DNA of 64,000 nt from GCA-2720865 sp047630275 (GTDB taxonomy: Bacteria > Bdellovibrionota > Bacteriovoracia > Bacteriovoracales > Bacteriovoracaceae). The notes below the pieces were generated by a model, which ran no database searches, was not told the DNA's origin, and worked only from the letters and a program-made list of their open reading frames with translations. The DNA lies in the NCBI GenBank assembly GCA_047630275.1, contig JBLHVN010000002.1:1054001-1118000 (forward strand), given 5' to 3'. The position numbers were made by a program, and so were the translations under genes. Shown here piece after piece: positions 27,888 to 36,826 of the stretch. Numbering within the stretch: the first letter of the stretch is position 1; every line of letters begins with the position of its first letter.

Positions 27888-29338
27888 TCTTGAGCCTCAC
27901 CTTATTAGTCTCATTTATTATACTTGATAGTTTCTTTAGAGAGAGCTTGAAAAGTAGTTTTAAAAAGATTGGCATGATTCTTTCGGTCGTTGTTGTGGCC
28001 ATTGGTTTACTGTCTTCAACACAGGGAATATCTTTTACGGGATTCTTAGTGCCCGAGGGATTCAACCTATTTAAAACACTGTTCCTTATTGTTTTAACGA
28101 CAACAATTGCTTTTGATAAAGAAGCTCTAATAATTTCAAAGAAACTTGTTAGTGTTTTGTTACTCACTTCAAATGTTATTGAGTTTCAAGCTAGTTTTTT
28201 ACTAGCTTATCTCATTGTTGAAGAGGTTATAGTAACTAAGCGAAGTAATTACAAAATCAATGCCTTCCTCTTTTTGATTATAACCTGTTCGTTGATGAAT
28301 ATTTTTGATCAATACGGAGAAGGCTTAATAGCATTAATCTTCATAGCTAAACTCTTATATAAAGAACTTTGTAGTTCAGAAACGACTAACCCAACAAGTG
28401 CTATTTTTTATAGTATCGTCGTACTAACTTTTACTAAAAATTTGTCTCTAGTTACTTTTCAAATCCCCCTAGTGTTAATCACAATGGTATACCTATTTAA
28501 TTCTGGAAAAAAACTTCTCAGAGGAAATTCGACAATCTTTCTAAGCTTCATGACCCTGTCCTTTACTTATTTAACTATTTTAGCATTGGCAGGTCTAAGT
28601 CAATTATTCTATTTCATAGGAACATTTCTATTTATTGCAGCTATTCTACGGAGAAAAGAGGATAAGGAGAGCTTTCATTGGAACCTCTTTTTTATTTTAA
28701 TGTTTTTCTCACCACCCTTCGGTATTGGATACATGTCAAAATCAGAAGTCTTTGAAGTCCTATTAATGAAGCCATGGCCTTTGATTCTTTTTGTTGGCCT
28801 TACGATCTTATTATTACAGGCCTTTTCTTTTTTACTTTTCAGCAAGGTGAAGGGAAATTTGTTAGAATCATTGAAAAATTTCAATTTTAGCACAGACATT
28901 AAAGGCTCTGTGTTCATTATCTTAAGTATCGCAATGTCTTTGTTATTTCTTCCGGAGAACTGGATTACTGGATATGGTAACTTGTTTAATACTAAATTCT
29001 ATCCTGCACCCAACTTGATAATTGAAAGGTTTGGAATTGGTTACTATCTATTTTGGCTAGAGCTATTAATCTGGTTATCGGCTATTTTAATCTTTTATAA
29101 AACAAGTCCTGATTTCTTTAAGAGGATATACTTTAATAATATCTTACTATTTAACGAGAAAGAAGCCCCAGTTAGTGGAAAAGAGCTCTCTAAATCTAAA
29201 GATTTTATTAATGGAAATTATTCAATCTTAAAAAACATTGTAACTGCACTTGAATTAGGTAAAAACAAACTGAATCCTCAATATTTTAGTTTAATGATGT
29301 TGGTGGTATTTGGCCTACTATTGGCAGGTTTAGTTTGA
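27878..29338 (+). CDS. membrane protein, probable degenerate NuoL paralogue
   Basis: 486 residues, about 13 hydrophobic segments, largest of the block as nuoL is largest of the normal set. Two anchors match nuoL: NPTSAIFYSIVVL beside GPTPCSALIHAATMV, and SPPFGIGYMSKSEVFEVLL beside GVPFFSGFVSKDRILGDAL. The C-terminal part also ends with a long loop and a last hydrophobic segment. The WELMG glutamate of helix 5 is lost (region YLIVEEVIVTKRSN). ATG with GAGGA upstream, overlapping the previous gene by 10 bases. Ion translocation looks impaired; a structural role is possible. Confidence 0.78.
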   Translation: MQVILSLTLLVSFIILDSFFRESLKSSFKKIGMILSVVVVAIGLLSSTQGISFTGFLVPEGFNLFKTLFLIVLTTTIAFDKEALIISKKLVSVLLLTSNVIEFQASFLLAYLIVEEVIVTKRSNYKINAFLFLIITCSLMNIFDQYGEGLIALIFIAKLLYKELCSSETTNPTSAIFYSIVVLTFTKNLSLVTFQIPLVLITMVYLFNSGKKLLRGNSTIFLSFMTLSFTYLTILALAGLSQLFYFIGTFLFIAAILRRKEDKESFHWNLFFILMFFSPPFGIGYMSKSEVFEVLLMKPWPLILFVGLTILLLQAFSFLLFSKVKGNLLESLKNFNFSTDIKGSVFIILSIAMSLLFLPENWITGYGNLFNTKFYPAPNLIIERFGIGYYLFWLELLIWLSAILIFYKTSPDFFKRIYFNNILLFNEKEAPVSGKELSKSKDFINGNYSILKNIVTALELGKNKLNPQYFSLMMLVVFGLLLAGLV

Positions 29339-30249
29339 AAAAAACTTGGATAAATAAAATAATAATACTACTAGCTGGAACTTTAACAGCTACTTGGTCT
29401 GTAGTGAACGGAAGGCCAGAGCTAATTGTTGTCTTCGCTCTACTTACCTCTCTTCTACATAATGACAATGAGAAGAATCTTTTAGAAAATACAGTATTTA
29501 CATTGGGGCTATTTTCTTCGCTCATACTATTTGGATATTTTTCAATAGTGGCTCTTTTTATGTTTGAATTAGCTAGGATTATGAATAAAGGCTATAAAAG
29601 TCTACAAGAGAACTTGTTCTCACTTGTTCCAATGGTTACTTTGGTACTAGCTTTTTTCAATAGCCAAGAAAGTGAAATGAATTATCTTGTTTATTATTTT
29701 TCTATATCCTTCTTATTGATATTTGTGGAATCCGTTAGGGGCACAAGGGACTGGCCATCTCTGGTCGTAACTCTTTATTTTATAAGTGGAAGTAATTTAG
29801 AGGTATTAAATGAAATTACGACTTGGGCATTATTTTTGTACCTAGTTTTAATGATTCTAAATTTGTTCCAAAAAAGACAAAGTTTTTTCTTTAATTACTT
29901 ATGCCTATCTGTCTTAGGATTAGTGTCCCTTAATTTCTCAAATGAGAAGGTGTTTTCATACTTAATTGCTTCCATAGCATTTGAATCTATATCTAAATCT
30001 AAGAAGATCCGTCCAGAATTCCTACAGTGTGTTTATATTTTCACACTATTTCTTTTCTCTAGGGACTATTTTGGGGTTTTTAAGAGCGTAGAGAACGTCT
30101 ATCCCGTAGTTTTATTGCTACTCCCTTTGTTTTCCATCAGAGACCTTGTCATATACAAAAGAGTTGATTCAACAAGTGGGTCAGATTCAGCGAAGGCTTT
30201 ATTTGCGATTAGCACTTACTTAATAGGAGTATTCGCTTATGCCTATTAA
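29335..30249 (+). CDS. membrane protein, possible degenerate NuoM paralogue
   Basis: 304 residues with about nine hydrophobic segments, against 516 in nuoM. TTG start overlapping the previous stop by four bases. FSIVALFMFELARIM may correspond to FFLFYVYWEVMLLPM, with the Glu retained, but the lysine helix and HTWLP region are not found. The sequence match is weak; sixth place in the collinear block is the main argument. If not a NuoM relic it is an uncharacterised polytopic membrane protein. Confidence 0.72.
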   Translation: MKKTWINKIIILLAGTLTATWSVVNGRPELIVVFALLTSLLHNDNEKNLLENTVFTLGLFSSLILFGYFSIVALFMFELARIMNKGYKSLQENLFSLVPMVTLVLAFFNSQESEMNYLVYYFSISFLLIFVESVRGTRDWPSLVVTLYFISGSNLEVLNEITTWALFLYLVLMILNLFQKRQSFFFNYLCLSVLGLVSLNFSNEKVFSYLIASIAFESISKSKKIRPEFLQCVYIFTLFLFSRDYFGVFKSVENVYPVVLLLLPLFSIRDLVIYKRVDSTSGSDSAKALFAISTYLIGVFAYAY

Positions 30250-31402
30250 CTCCATATTTTTTTACTACTTTATTTTCTACCTATTTATGTATCAGTTTAT
30301 GTACACGGTTGTTGGTAGAAGGTTAAACTTAACTTTTGTTTCTTTGAGTAACCTAGCGTTTGGCGTAATGTTTTATCATCTTTTTAAGGAGAGCCTAGGA
30401 GTAGATAGGTTTGTTTTTGCACTTAGTCTAATAGTAGGAAACTTGCTTGTTGTGAGACAGAATTTTAAGTTTAACGATAAACTATGGTCATTGGTATCAT
30501 TAAAGCTTCAGCTAGGAACACTTTTAATTTCCCTTCCTAATATTGTTCTTTCATTTCTTGGACTTTTACTAATTTTGTTTTCTTTTGGAAGGAATCTTAA
30601 TCGAAAGAAAGAATTTATATTGAATTCAGGCTTAGCAATCTGGTTGATTGTCTTTTCATTACTTATTTCCTCTTGGTCACCTGGTTTTGATATTGCTTCA
30701 ATTAAGACAATCGTTAATGAAAAATTAATTCTTATAGCTTTTATCTTCTTTTTTCTTATTTATGGACTATGGAGATGTTTTTATGAAGTTTCACTAGTAG
30801 AAGACTCTGATACTTCTCATAATCCTAGACTCAATTATACTACATGGGTATGGATCGGAATATTTAACAACTTTTTAATTTTGCTCTTTAATGAGTTAGA
30901 TGTAGCTAGAGAAAAGTCTAGTATCATTTCAGGTGCAGGAACAGTTGTTTTTATATTACTTATCGCTCTACTCTTTCTTAAGATAGAAAATGTAAAAAGT
31001 ATTGCGAAACATATCTCTTACACTATCATTGCTCAGGCAGCAACGATCTCGTTTCTTATAATAGATCATTCTGAGATATTTTCAAATTGGCTTATTTATA
31101 CTAATGGAAGCTTAATACTTTTAATGGCCTTCTTCAGAGAGGGCCGTGTTCATGGCTTTCTTTCAAATCGAAAAAAGATTAAGATATTTGCTCAAGTAAT
31201 AACCCTACTCCTGTTATTTGGGGCACCTTTTTCACCTTGGTTCGAGAGCAACTTAGTCCTCCTAAAACACCTTAAAGGAACCAGTACTCCTTTTCTATAT
31301 CTGAGTGGACTCCTCTTTTTGGGTATTCGCTACAGGCAAAACATGATTTTACTAATCAACTTTATCCGAGCAAATTACTTAAAAGTGTCCAAAGCTTCCT
31401 AA
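30239..31402 (+). CDS. membrane protein, probable degenerate NuoN paralogue
   Basis: 387 residues, about 11 hydrophobic segments. Several anchors align in order with nuoN: LSFLGLLLILFSFGR with LYLGIETLSILSYALAS; FFFLIYGLWRCFYEVSL with FFAGLGYKLACAPFHMW; VKSIAKHISYTIIAQAATIS with VKRMLAYSSIGHAGMMIM; and FGAPFSPWFESNLVLL with AGVPPLSGFVAKFNIL. The channel Glu of helix 5 and the Lys of helix 7 are replaced. Overlaps the preceding gene by 11 bases and closes the seven-gene block. This is the clearest member of the proposed second, degenerate arm. Confidence 0.8.
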   Translation: MPINSIFFYYFIFYLFMYQFMYTVVGRRLNLTFVSLSNLAFGVMFYHLFKESLGVDRFVFALSLIVGNLLVVRQNFKFNDKLWSLVSLKLQLGTLLISLPNIVLSFLGLLLILFSFGRNLNRKKEFILNSGLAIWLIVFSLLISSWSPGFDIASIKTIVNEKLILIAFIFFFLIYGLWRCFYEVSLVEDSDTSHNPRLNYTTWVWIGIFNNFLILLFNELDVAREKSSIISGAGTVVFILLIALLFLKIENVKSIAKHISYTIIAQAATISFLIIDHSEIFSNWLIYTNGSLILLMAFFREGRVHGFLSNRKKIKIFAQVITLLLLFGAPFSPWFESNLVLLKHLKGTSTPFLYLSGLLFLGIRYRQNMILLINFIRANYLKVSKAS

Positions 31403-31439
31403 CGTTTTAAAATTACTCAAAACAGCTAGAATATAACTA

Positions 31440-34400
31440 GTGAATAAGTATAGAGTAAAACTACATAACGGAAGGATTGTTGGCCCTGTCACAGCGAAAC
31501 AGGTGGGCGAACTTTTCGCTAAGGGCCATGTTGATGGAAAGGAAAACTTTCAAGTTTTTCCTGCCGGTGATTGGGGATCCCTTAGTAATTTTGAGGAGCT
31601 TAAAAAATCTCTTAAAGCGCAAATAATTGATAAAAGAGAAACCTCTATAAGAAAAGATTCTGGTGATAATACAATTGCTAGAATTAAAATTCCTCAAAAA
31701 GAAAAACCAGTAGAGAAACCTCAGCCTGAACAAAGAGAACCTTCTAAAGCTGACGATGGCTTTAGTGAGTTTCAGTTTGAAAAGAAAACTTCAACCAAAA
31801 TAAACTACAAAGAACTAGAAGAGAAATACTCTGAAATAGAGGATGATGAAACTTCTGAAGAAGGTATTGAAAAAACCAGATTAATTAGAATTCCTTCCAA
31901 GCAAGGGAATATTGATAAAACCAGAGTTGTTAACCCAAAACATATCTTTGAAGAGGAAGTTGAAGAGGAACCAGAGGAAGAAGTTGTTGAAGAGCAGCCT
32001 GTAGAAGAACAAATAAGTGTCGATGAAAAAACAGGCTTCGTAGACCTCAAAGAAATTATGAGTGATATAAAGTCTATTGCTCAAGTTGCTGAGGAAGAAC
32101 TTGAAAGAGCTGCTCAAAAAGAAGTTCCGGTTAAAGAGGTTGTTGAGGTCAAACCCGAAGAAAAAAAACCTGTCAAAAAAGATAACAAACGAACCATAAT
32201 CGTCGGGGTTCTAGCGATCCTTTTGTTAGTTTTCATGTTTGGTACTGACGATAGCTCGAAGGAAAAAACCCCAAAGCCCGTATATGTAACTTACAAGTTT
32301 CCTGTGACTAAGAAAAAGGCAAATGAAGAGCTTAGTAAGCAGCAGTACAAAAAAGGAATTGAGTTTTATCTGAAGGATAATTATGTTTCTAAAATAAATG
32401 CCTCTAAACTCTTTTTAAAATCAGTTGAGAATAAGTATGACGGTAACCCTGCTCTTGGAATGTTAGTGAAAACCTATGCGGAACTACTAGCTGAGGCAAA
32501 GGATCCGAAGAAAGCAAAAAACACACTCTTTCGATTAATACAGGTTTCTCAAAACAAAAGACTAAAGGATAGTGACCTGACTTTGGGTGTGGCAAAGTTC
32601 TATGCTCACCTTGAAAAATTCTCAAGTGCAGAGAGGGTCATAGAGAGCTATCTAAGGATCAATAAAAAAAACCTTCAGATATTTACATATTACTTATATA
32701 TCCTTGTTGAAAATGGTGAATTTGTTAAAGCCAAAAGGATCTATAAGATACTTGAAGATCTGAAGGGAAAAACAGCTGAAACCTATTTCTACATGGCTCA
32801 TTACCTTCGGGCCAATGATAATTTTCAAAAACAACGTGAACTTCTTAAAAAAGCCGTTGAAATAAAGCCGAACTCGGTAAAGCTGTGGTTGGCATTAAGT
32901 GATAATTTATTTGCTGAAGGCGAATACGCTCTTCTTGATAAATGCTTGGATAAGATTAAAAAACTCAATATGGAAAGGTCTCCCCATTACTACTCAAAGT
33001 ATCTCGAATACCGTGGGATGTTAAAAGCATTAAATGGAGAAATAGATCTCGGAGTTAAGTATTTAAAAAAGGCTCTCAAGTACAAAGAAAGTAATGCACT
33101 CAGGTCAAAATTAGCCAGCCTTGATCAAGTAGGTACCGAGTCAGTTCAAATTCTAATTCAAGAAAGTAAGATTAGAGACTCAATGAGAAAAGCTAGGGAA
33201 TATCAAAGAAAGAAAAACTGGGAAAAGGCATTTAGGTTCGCTATTGAGGCGGTTGATTTAAATGAAAACTATATTCCTAGTCAATTACTGTTGGCTGATA
33301 TTCAAACCCAGCGTGGATACTATCAAGCTGCTTTAGAGACAACTTCATTTCTGAAGAAAGAATATCCTGCTAACCCTGATGTTGCTTATTCATATATATC
33401 AGCCCTAATGAAAGTTGAGAAGATGGATGTGGCTAATCAACAGATAAGTTTTATTTCAAATGAAACAAAGTTTTTTCTCCTTCCCAAGTTCCAGGCACTT
33501 CTCGGTAAGTATTGGCTTAAAAAGAACAATTTTGCTTTTGCAATTCAGTATTATCAAATGGCGATTAAAAAAGACCCGCTAAACGACGAGTATTATTATA
33601 TTCTCGCTAAAGAGTTCTTTAAGAAAAAACGTTTTAAGGATGCGAAGCAATTTCTATCAAAGTGTCTAGATCTCGATCCAGACAATGTATTCTATCTATC
33701 TTTGCAAGGAGCAATCTTATACGAGCTTGAAGATGCAGATACAGCTATAGGATACCTAAGGGATGTTCTAAAAGAGTTTCCAGATCATCCAAAATTATTA
33801 GGCGATATAGCCATGTATTATTATCGAAGTGGTAAATCAATCGAGTTCAAAGAATATAAAAAGATAATTGAAAAGCTTCCTCGTAAGGATGGTGATTTTT
33901 ACGAATTTATGATCCGCTCTAGTGAAATCGAAGACAATGATGAAGATGTTATCTTTTACAGCAAGAAACTTATCTCTACAGATCCTGGGAACCTAAAAAC
34001 CCGCATAAAATTAGGTGAGTACTATTTAAAAACGAAGAAAAACAAAGAGGCCCTGTCTGAGTTTCTGGAGATTTCTAAAAGGCTTAACACCTATCCTAAA
34101 GTTCACTTCAATATAGCGAGGGCTTATATAAACCTAAGGCAATACGATCTGGCTTTAAAAAGTGCTAAAGAGGAAATTAAACAGAATCCTACACTTCCCT
34201 TTGGTCACTATATAGCGGGAGAGATTCATAGGCTTACGGGTGATAATAATAAGGCCCTCCCGTACTTCGAAAAAGCTATTTCAAAGAACTCAAAGCTAGT
34301 CCCAGCTCTAATGGGGCTTGGCTTTATAAAATATAAAAGAAACCTTCTAGAGCCCGCTAGAGAGTTCTATAAAAGAGCTCTAAAAGAGGAGCCCAATAAT

Positions 34401-34547
34401 CCTGAGATACATAAACAATTGGGATACATCTATAACGCCTCAGGTCAGGCGTCTTTAGCCGCTGAAAGCTTTGAAACTTATCTAAGACTGGACCCTGGGG
34501 CTACAGATAAGCCCGAAATTGAAAGGTATATCAGAGCTTTACGTTAA
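31440..34547 (+). CDS. membrane-anchored GYF_2-like / TPR protein
   Basis: 1035 residues, GTG start. Order of parts: an N-terminal GYF_2-like domain (about 1-60; NGRIVGPVTAKQVGELFAKG, then DWGSL), a charged Pro/Glu-rich linker to about 250 with three similar Thr motifs (NTIARIKIP, KTRLIRIP, KTRVVNP), one membrane helix (about 253-270, TIIVGVLAILLLVFMFG), then about 750 residues of TPR repeats ending in classic units such as PEIHKQLGYIYNASGQASLA. Topology suggests the N-terminal part in the cytoplasm and the TPR part in the periplasm. TPR proteins of this shape occur in the gliding machinery of myxobacteria and Bdellovibrio, but I cannot tie this one to a named component. It follows the membrane block by 37 bases. 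Confidence 0.88.
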   Translation: MNKYRVKLHNGRIVGPVTAKQVGELFAKGHVDGKENFQVFPAGDWGSLSNFEELKKSLKAQIIDKRETSIRKDSGDNTIARIKIPQKEKPVEKPQPEQREPSKADDGFSEFQFEKKTSTKINYKELEEKYSEIEDDETSEEGIEKTRLIRIPSKQGNIDKTRVVNPKHIFEEEVEEEPEEEVVEEQPVEEQISVDEKTGFVDLKEIMSDIKSIAQVAEEELERAAQKEVPVKEVVEVKPEEKKPVKKDNKRTIIVGVLAILLLVFMFGTDDSSKEKTPKPVYVTYKFPVTKKKANEELSKQQYKKGIEFYLKDNYVSKINASKLFLKSVENKYDGNPALGMLVKTYAELLAEAKDPKKAKNTLFRLIQVSQNKRLKDSDLTLGVAKFYAHLEKFSSAERVIESYLRINKKNLQIFTYYLYILVENGEFVKAKRIYKILEDLKGKTAETYFYMAHYLRANDNFQKQRELLKKAVEIKPNSVKLWLALSDNLFAEGEYALLDKCLDKIKKLNMERSPHYYSKYLEYRGMLKALNGEIDLGVKYLKKALKYKESNALRSKLASLDQVGTESVQILIQESKIRDSMRKAREYQRKKNWEKAFRFAIEAVDLNENYIPSQLLLADIQTQRGYYQAALETTSFLKKEYPANPDVAYSYISALMKVEKMDVANQQISFISNETKFFLLPKFQALLGKYWLKKNNFAFAIQYYQMAIKKDPLNDEYYYILAKEFFKKKRFKDAKQFLSKCLDLDPDNVFYLSLQGAILYELEDADTAIGYLRDVLKEFPDHPKLLGDIAMYYYRSGKSIEFKEYKKIIEKLPRKDGDFYEFMIRSSEIEDNDEDVIFYSKKLISTDPGNLKTRIKLGEYYLKTKKNKEALSEFLEISKRLNTYPKVHFNIARAYINLRQYDLALKSAKEEIKQNPTLPFGHYIAGEIHRLTGDNNKALPYFEKAISKNSKLVPALMGLGFIKYKRNLLEPAREFYKRALKEEPNNPEIHKQLGYIYNASGQASLAAESFETYLRLDPGATDKPEIERYIRALR

Positions 34548-34564
34548 TTTTTTTCGATCTCATA

Positions 34565-34593
34565 TTGTCATAAAGCTTCATTTTCCGTATTAT
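34565..34593 (+). promoter_or_regulatory. sigma70-type promoter for the tRNA-Ser pair
   Basis: TTGTCA (34565-34570), a 17-base spacer and TATTAT (34588-34593). Transcription would start about seven bases before the first tRNA, as expected for a tRNA gene with a short leader. Confidence 0.75.
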
Positions 34594-34606
34594 CACGCCA
34601 CTGTGT

Positions 34607-34694
34607 GGAGGATTGGCTGAGTGGTCGAAAGCGGCGGTTTTGAAAACCGTTGAGCCGAAAGGTTCCGCAGGTTCGAATCCTGTGTCCTCCGCCA
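34607..34694 (+). tRNA. tRNA-Ser (anticodon TGA)
   Basis: Cloverleaf with acceptor GGAGGAT/GTCCTCC, anticodon loop TTTGAAA (anticodon TGA), long variable arm typical of type II tRNA-Ser, T-arm GGTTCGAATCC and encoded CCA. Discriminator base G. A second tRNA-Ser follows after 13 bases. Confidence 0.96.
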
Positions 34695-34707
34695 TTTTTA
34701 TACTTGT

Positions 34708-34797
34708 GGAGACGTGCCCGAGTGGCCGAAGGGAGCACCTTGCTAAGGTGTCGAACCGCTTGCGGTTCCGTGAGTTCGAATCTCACCGTCTCCGCCA
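34708..34797 (+). tRNA. tRNA-Ser (anticodon GCT)
   Basis: Acceptor GGAGACG/CGTCTCC, anticodon loop TTGCTAA (anticodon GCT), long variable arm CGAACCGCTTGCGGTTC, T-arm with GAGTTCGAATCTC and encoded CCA. No terminator is visible before the next coding gene, so read-through into it is likely. Confidence 0.96.
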
Positions 34798-34828
34798 TTT
34801 TAAATCTTCTCAATCAACACGACAGTTA

Positions 34829-36742
34829 ATGAATTTAGGAAAGCGATTAATTTTATTTTTGATGGCTCCTGCCCTTTTCTTAATCCTGTTAGAATCTACT
34901 CTCTTTTTAATTACTTATCTAAAATATTCTTCACCTGAAGTTGATCTAACTGGAAGCGAAAAGATAATTTTAGCTTATGGAGAGAGTACAACTCAAATGG
35001 GCGGTGAACATTCTTGGCCCTCACAGTTAGAGTCTAAATTAAATAAAGGTACTGATCAAAATAGATTCAAGGTAATAAATAGAGGAGGCGTTGGAGTTTC
35101 TACAGTCACTATTTTAAATAAAATCAAAGAAGATCTAAAAAGCATAAAACCTACAATAGTAATTACTATGATGGGAATTAACGAAGAGAATTTAACAAGT
35201 GAGTATGAGCTCCTAAAGGATGATCATAAAGTTCCTTTACTTGGCTCACTTCGTTCTTACCGATTAATTTCTTGGGCATGGTATCGAATTAAGGTTTTTT
35301 TAACCCTAAATTTTCTAGAAGATGAAGAAAAATTAAGTGAACTTTGGGAATCATCAGAGTTAGAGATAGTCATAGACTATTTAAAAAAGAAGATGAATTC
35401 TTCTACCTGCCAGGGCGAAAGGTATGGTCTGAAATTAGTGGGTCATTATATAGAACTGAAAGAGCTCAAAAAAGCTTTCTCAATTTTAAAAAAGAGAGAT
35501 GTTTGTCCTGAAAATAGCTTCCAAAAGAGCTTCCTTCATGCTTCGGCACTAATTTATGAATACTCAGAAAATAATGCAATAGAGCAGATTTTTGACAATG
35601 CTTTCCTTAGGCCACCGGAGTACTTAGGTAAGAAAGAGATAGTTGAGAAAGAAAGTTTAGAACAGCATATTAATTTCTTTAAAAGAATTTATTCATCCTA
35701 TTTAGTAAATGGAATAGAGTGGAGACTCTTTAAAAGGGGATCTTATCCAGACATCGAAGAGACGGAGCTTAGTTTTTTATTGGCAGTTCTATTTTTAGAA
35801 AAAAAAGATTTTAAAGAAGCTGGTAAGTATTTAGAAAATGCACTTTTAAAGATAAAAGATAAGAAAAAAGATGGATGGATAGATGATCCAGGGTTTATTT
35901 ATTTACTACTATCCGATATCGAAAAAATAACAGGGGGGAAGAACTACAATTCTTATTATACAAAAGCCTCTCAAAGTTTATTGATTAAAGAAATTATCCG
36001 TAAGCGAGAAAAATATGATGGATATAATCTTGTTACTACAGGTTTTATTCAGGAACCACTTTTAAAAGCTAAGAAACTTCTTAACGAATTAAGAAAACGT
36101 AATAACTCGCTTGAGGATAAGGCAGACATTTTAAATGTTCTATCTGAAGTAGAGTTTATATTAGGCAATGATAAGGAATCTTTAGCCGTTTTAAAGGAGC
36201 TAAAAAGACTATCCCTTCCTAGGGTCAATCTAATTCTCTTACCAAGACTTCTCGATATTCTAGGTGACCCTGAGCAGGCTTTAGTAGAGATTCGAAATAT
36301 TTCTTCAACTATTAGTATTGATAAGGAACCATTTTTGAGAGAGGAGCTTTTTATACTACAAAAGCTTCGAAGACCTTCTGTCGAAATTGAGAGAGTTTCC
36401 GATCTACTAAAAAAGTCCGAAGGCATAAAAGATAATGATAAATCTATTCTGAACTACAAAAAGGCTAACGATCTTATACACGAAAGTGGGGCATACCATC
36501 TCGTTATGCAGTACCCACTAAGAAGCATTGAAGAGTTAAGAGAATCTCTAGCAGGTCGTGATAAAACAATCTTTGTAGAAAATGAAGAAAACTTTAAAAA
36601 ATTGGTCCTAGCAAAGGGCTATGATTATCTTTTTATTGATAGGTTTGCCTCAGATTTTGGTCATTGCACAAAACAGGGTAATGAGCTCATAGCTGAAAAT
36701 GTAAAGAATCACGTCAAAATATTGCTTAATTTGAAAAATTAG
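34829..36742 (+). CDS. membrane-anchored SGNH-hydrolase-like protein with helical insert
   Basis: About 637 residues from the ATG at 34829; the frame is open upstream through the tRNAs, but that part cannot be coding. One N-terminal membrane helix (LILFLMAPALFLILLE) precedes an SGNH-like start, AYGESTTQMGG, where GES replaces GDS. The second block NRGGVGVST, the third MMGINEEN (Asn) and the fourth, SDFGHC near the C-terminus, give Ser, Gly, Asn and Asp/His. About 400 residues of helical, TPR-like sequence are inserted between blocks 3 and 4. It could be an esterase or acyltransferase on an envelope polysaccharide; substrate unknown. No ribosome site is obvious and it lies 31 bases after a tRNA. 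Confidence 0.82.
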   Translation: MNLGKRLILFLMAPALFLILLESTLFLITYLKYSSPEVDLTGSEKIILAYGESTTQMGGEHSWPSQLESKLNKGTDQNRFKVINRGGVGVSTVTILNKIKEDLKSIKPTIVITMMGINEENLTSEYELLKDDHKVPLLGSLRSYRLISWAWYRIKVFLTLNFLEDEEKLSELWESSELEIVIDYLKKKMNSSTCQGERYGLKLVGHYIELKELKKAFSILKKRDVCPENSFQKSFLHASALIYEYSENNAIEQIFDNAFLRPPEYLGKKEIVEKESLEQHINFFKRIYSSYLVNGIEWRLFKRGSYPDIEETELSFLLAVLFLEKKDFKEAGKYLENALLKIKDKKKDGWIDDPGFIYLLLSDIEKITGGKNYNSYYTKASQSLLIKEIIRKREKYDGYNLVTTGFIQEPLLKAKKLLNELRKRNNSLEDKADILNVLSEVEFILGNDKESLAVLKELKRLSLPRVNLILLPRLLDILGDPEQALVEIRNISSTISIDKEPFLREELFILQKLRRPSVEIERVSDLLKKSEGIKDNDKSILNYKKANDLIHESGAYHLVMQYPLRSIEELRESLAGRDKTIFVENEENFKKLVLAKGYDYLFIDRFASDFGHCTKQGNELIAENVKNHVKILLNLKN

Positions 36743-36772
36743 GGATTTAGCATGAGTAAAAATCGATAAATT

Positions 36773-36793
36773 GCCCTAATTGGGCTATTTTTT
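36773..36793 (+). terminator. intrinsic terminator after the SGNH-like gene
   Basis: Short stem GCCC/GGGC with loop TAATT, followed by TATTTTTT and, a few bases on, a run of nine T. The stem has only four pairs, so strength is uncertain, but it fits between this gene and the tRNA-Arg gene. Confidence 0.6.
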
Positions 36794-36826
36794 GGTCTTT
36801 TTTTTTGCTATTAATATCTTAAATGC

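Noticed and set aside
26347..31402. Mrp-type Na+/H+ antiporter operon (also seven genes)
   Set aside because: Mrp order is A-B-C-D-E-F-G with a large MrpA first; here the largest gene is fifth and the second resembles NuoH, which Mrp lacks. Gene order follows nuo instead.
34568..34828. Open frames covering the tRNA-Ser genes on both strands, including upstream extension of the SGNH-like gene
   Set aside because: They lie across two clear tRNA genes, so they are not coding; the gene is taken to start at 34829.
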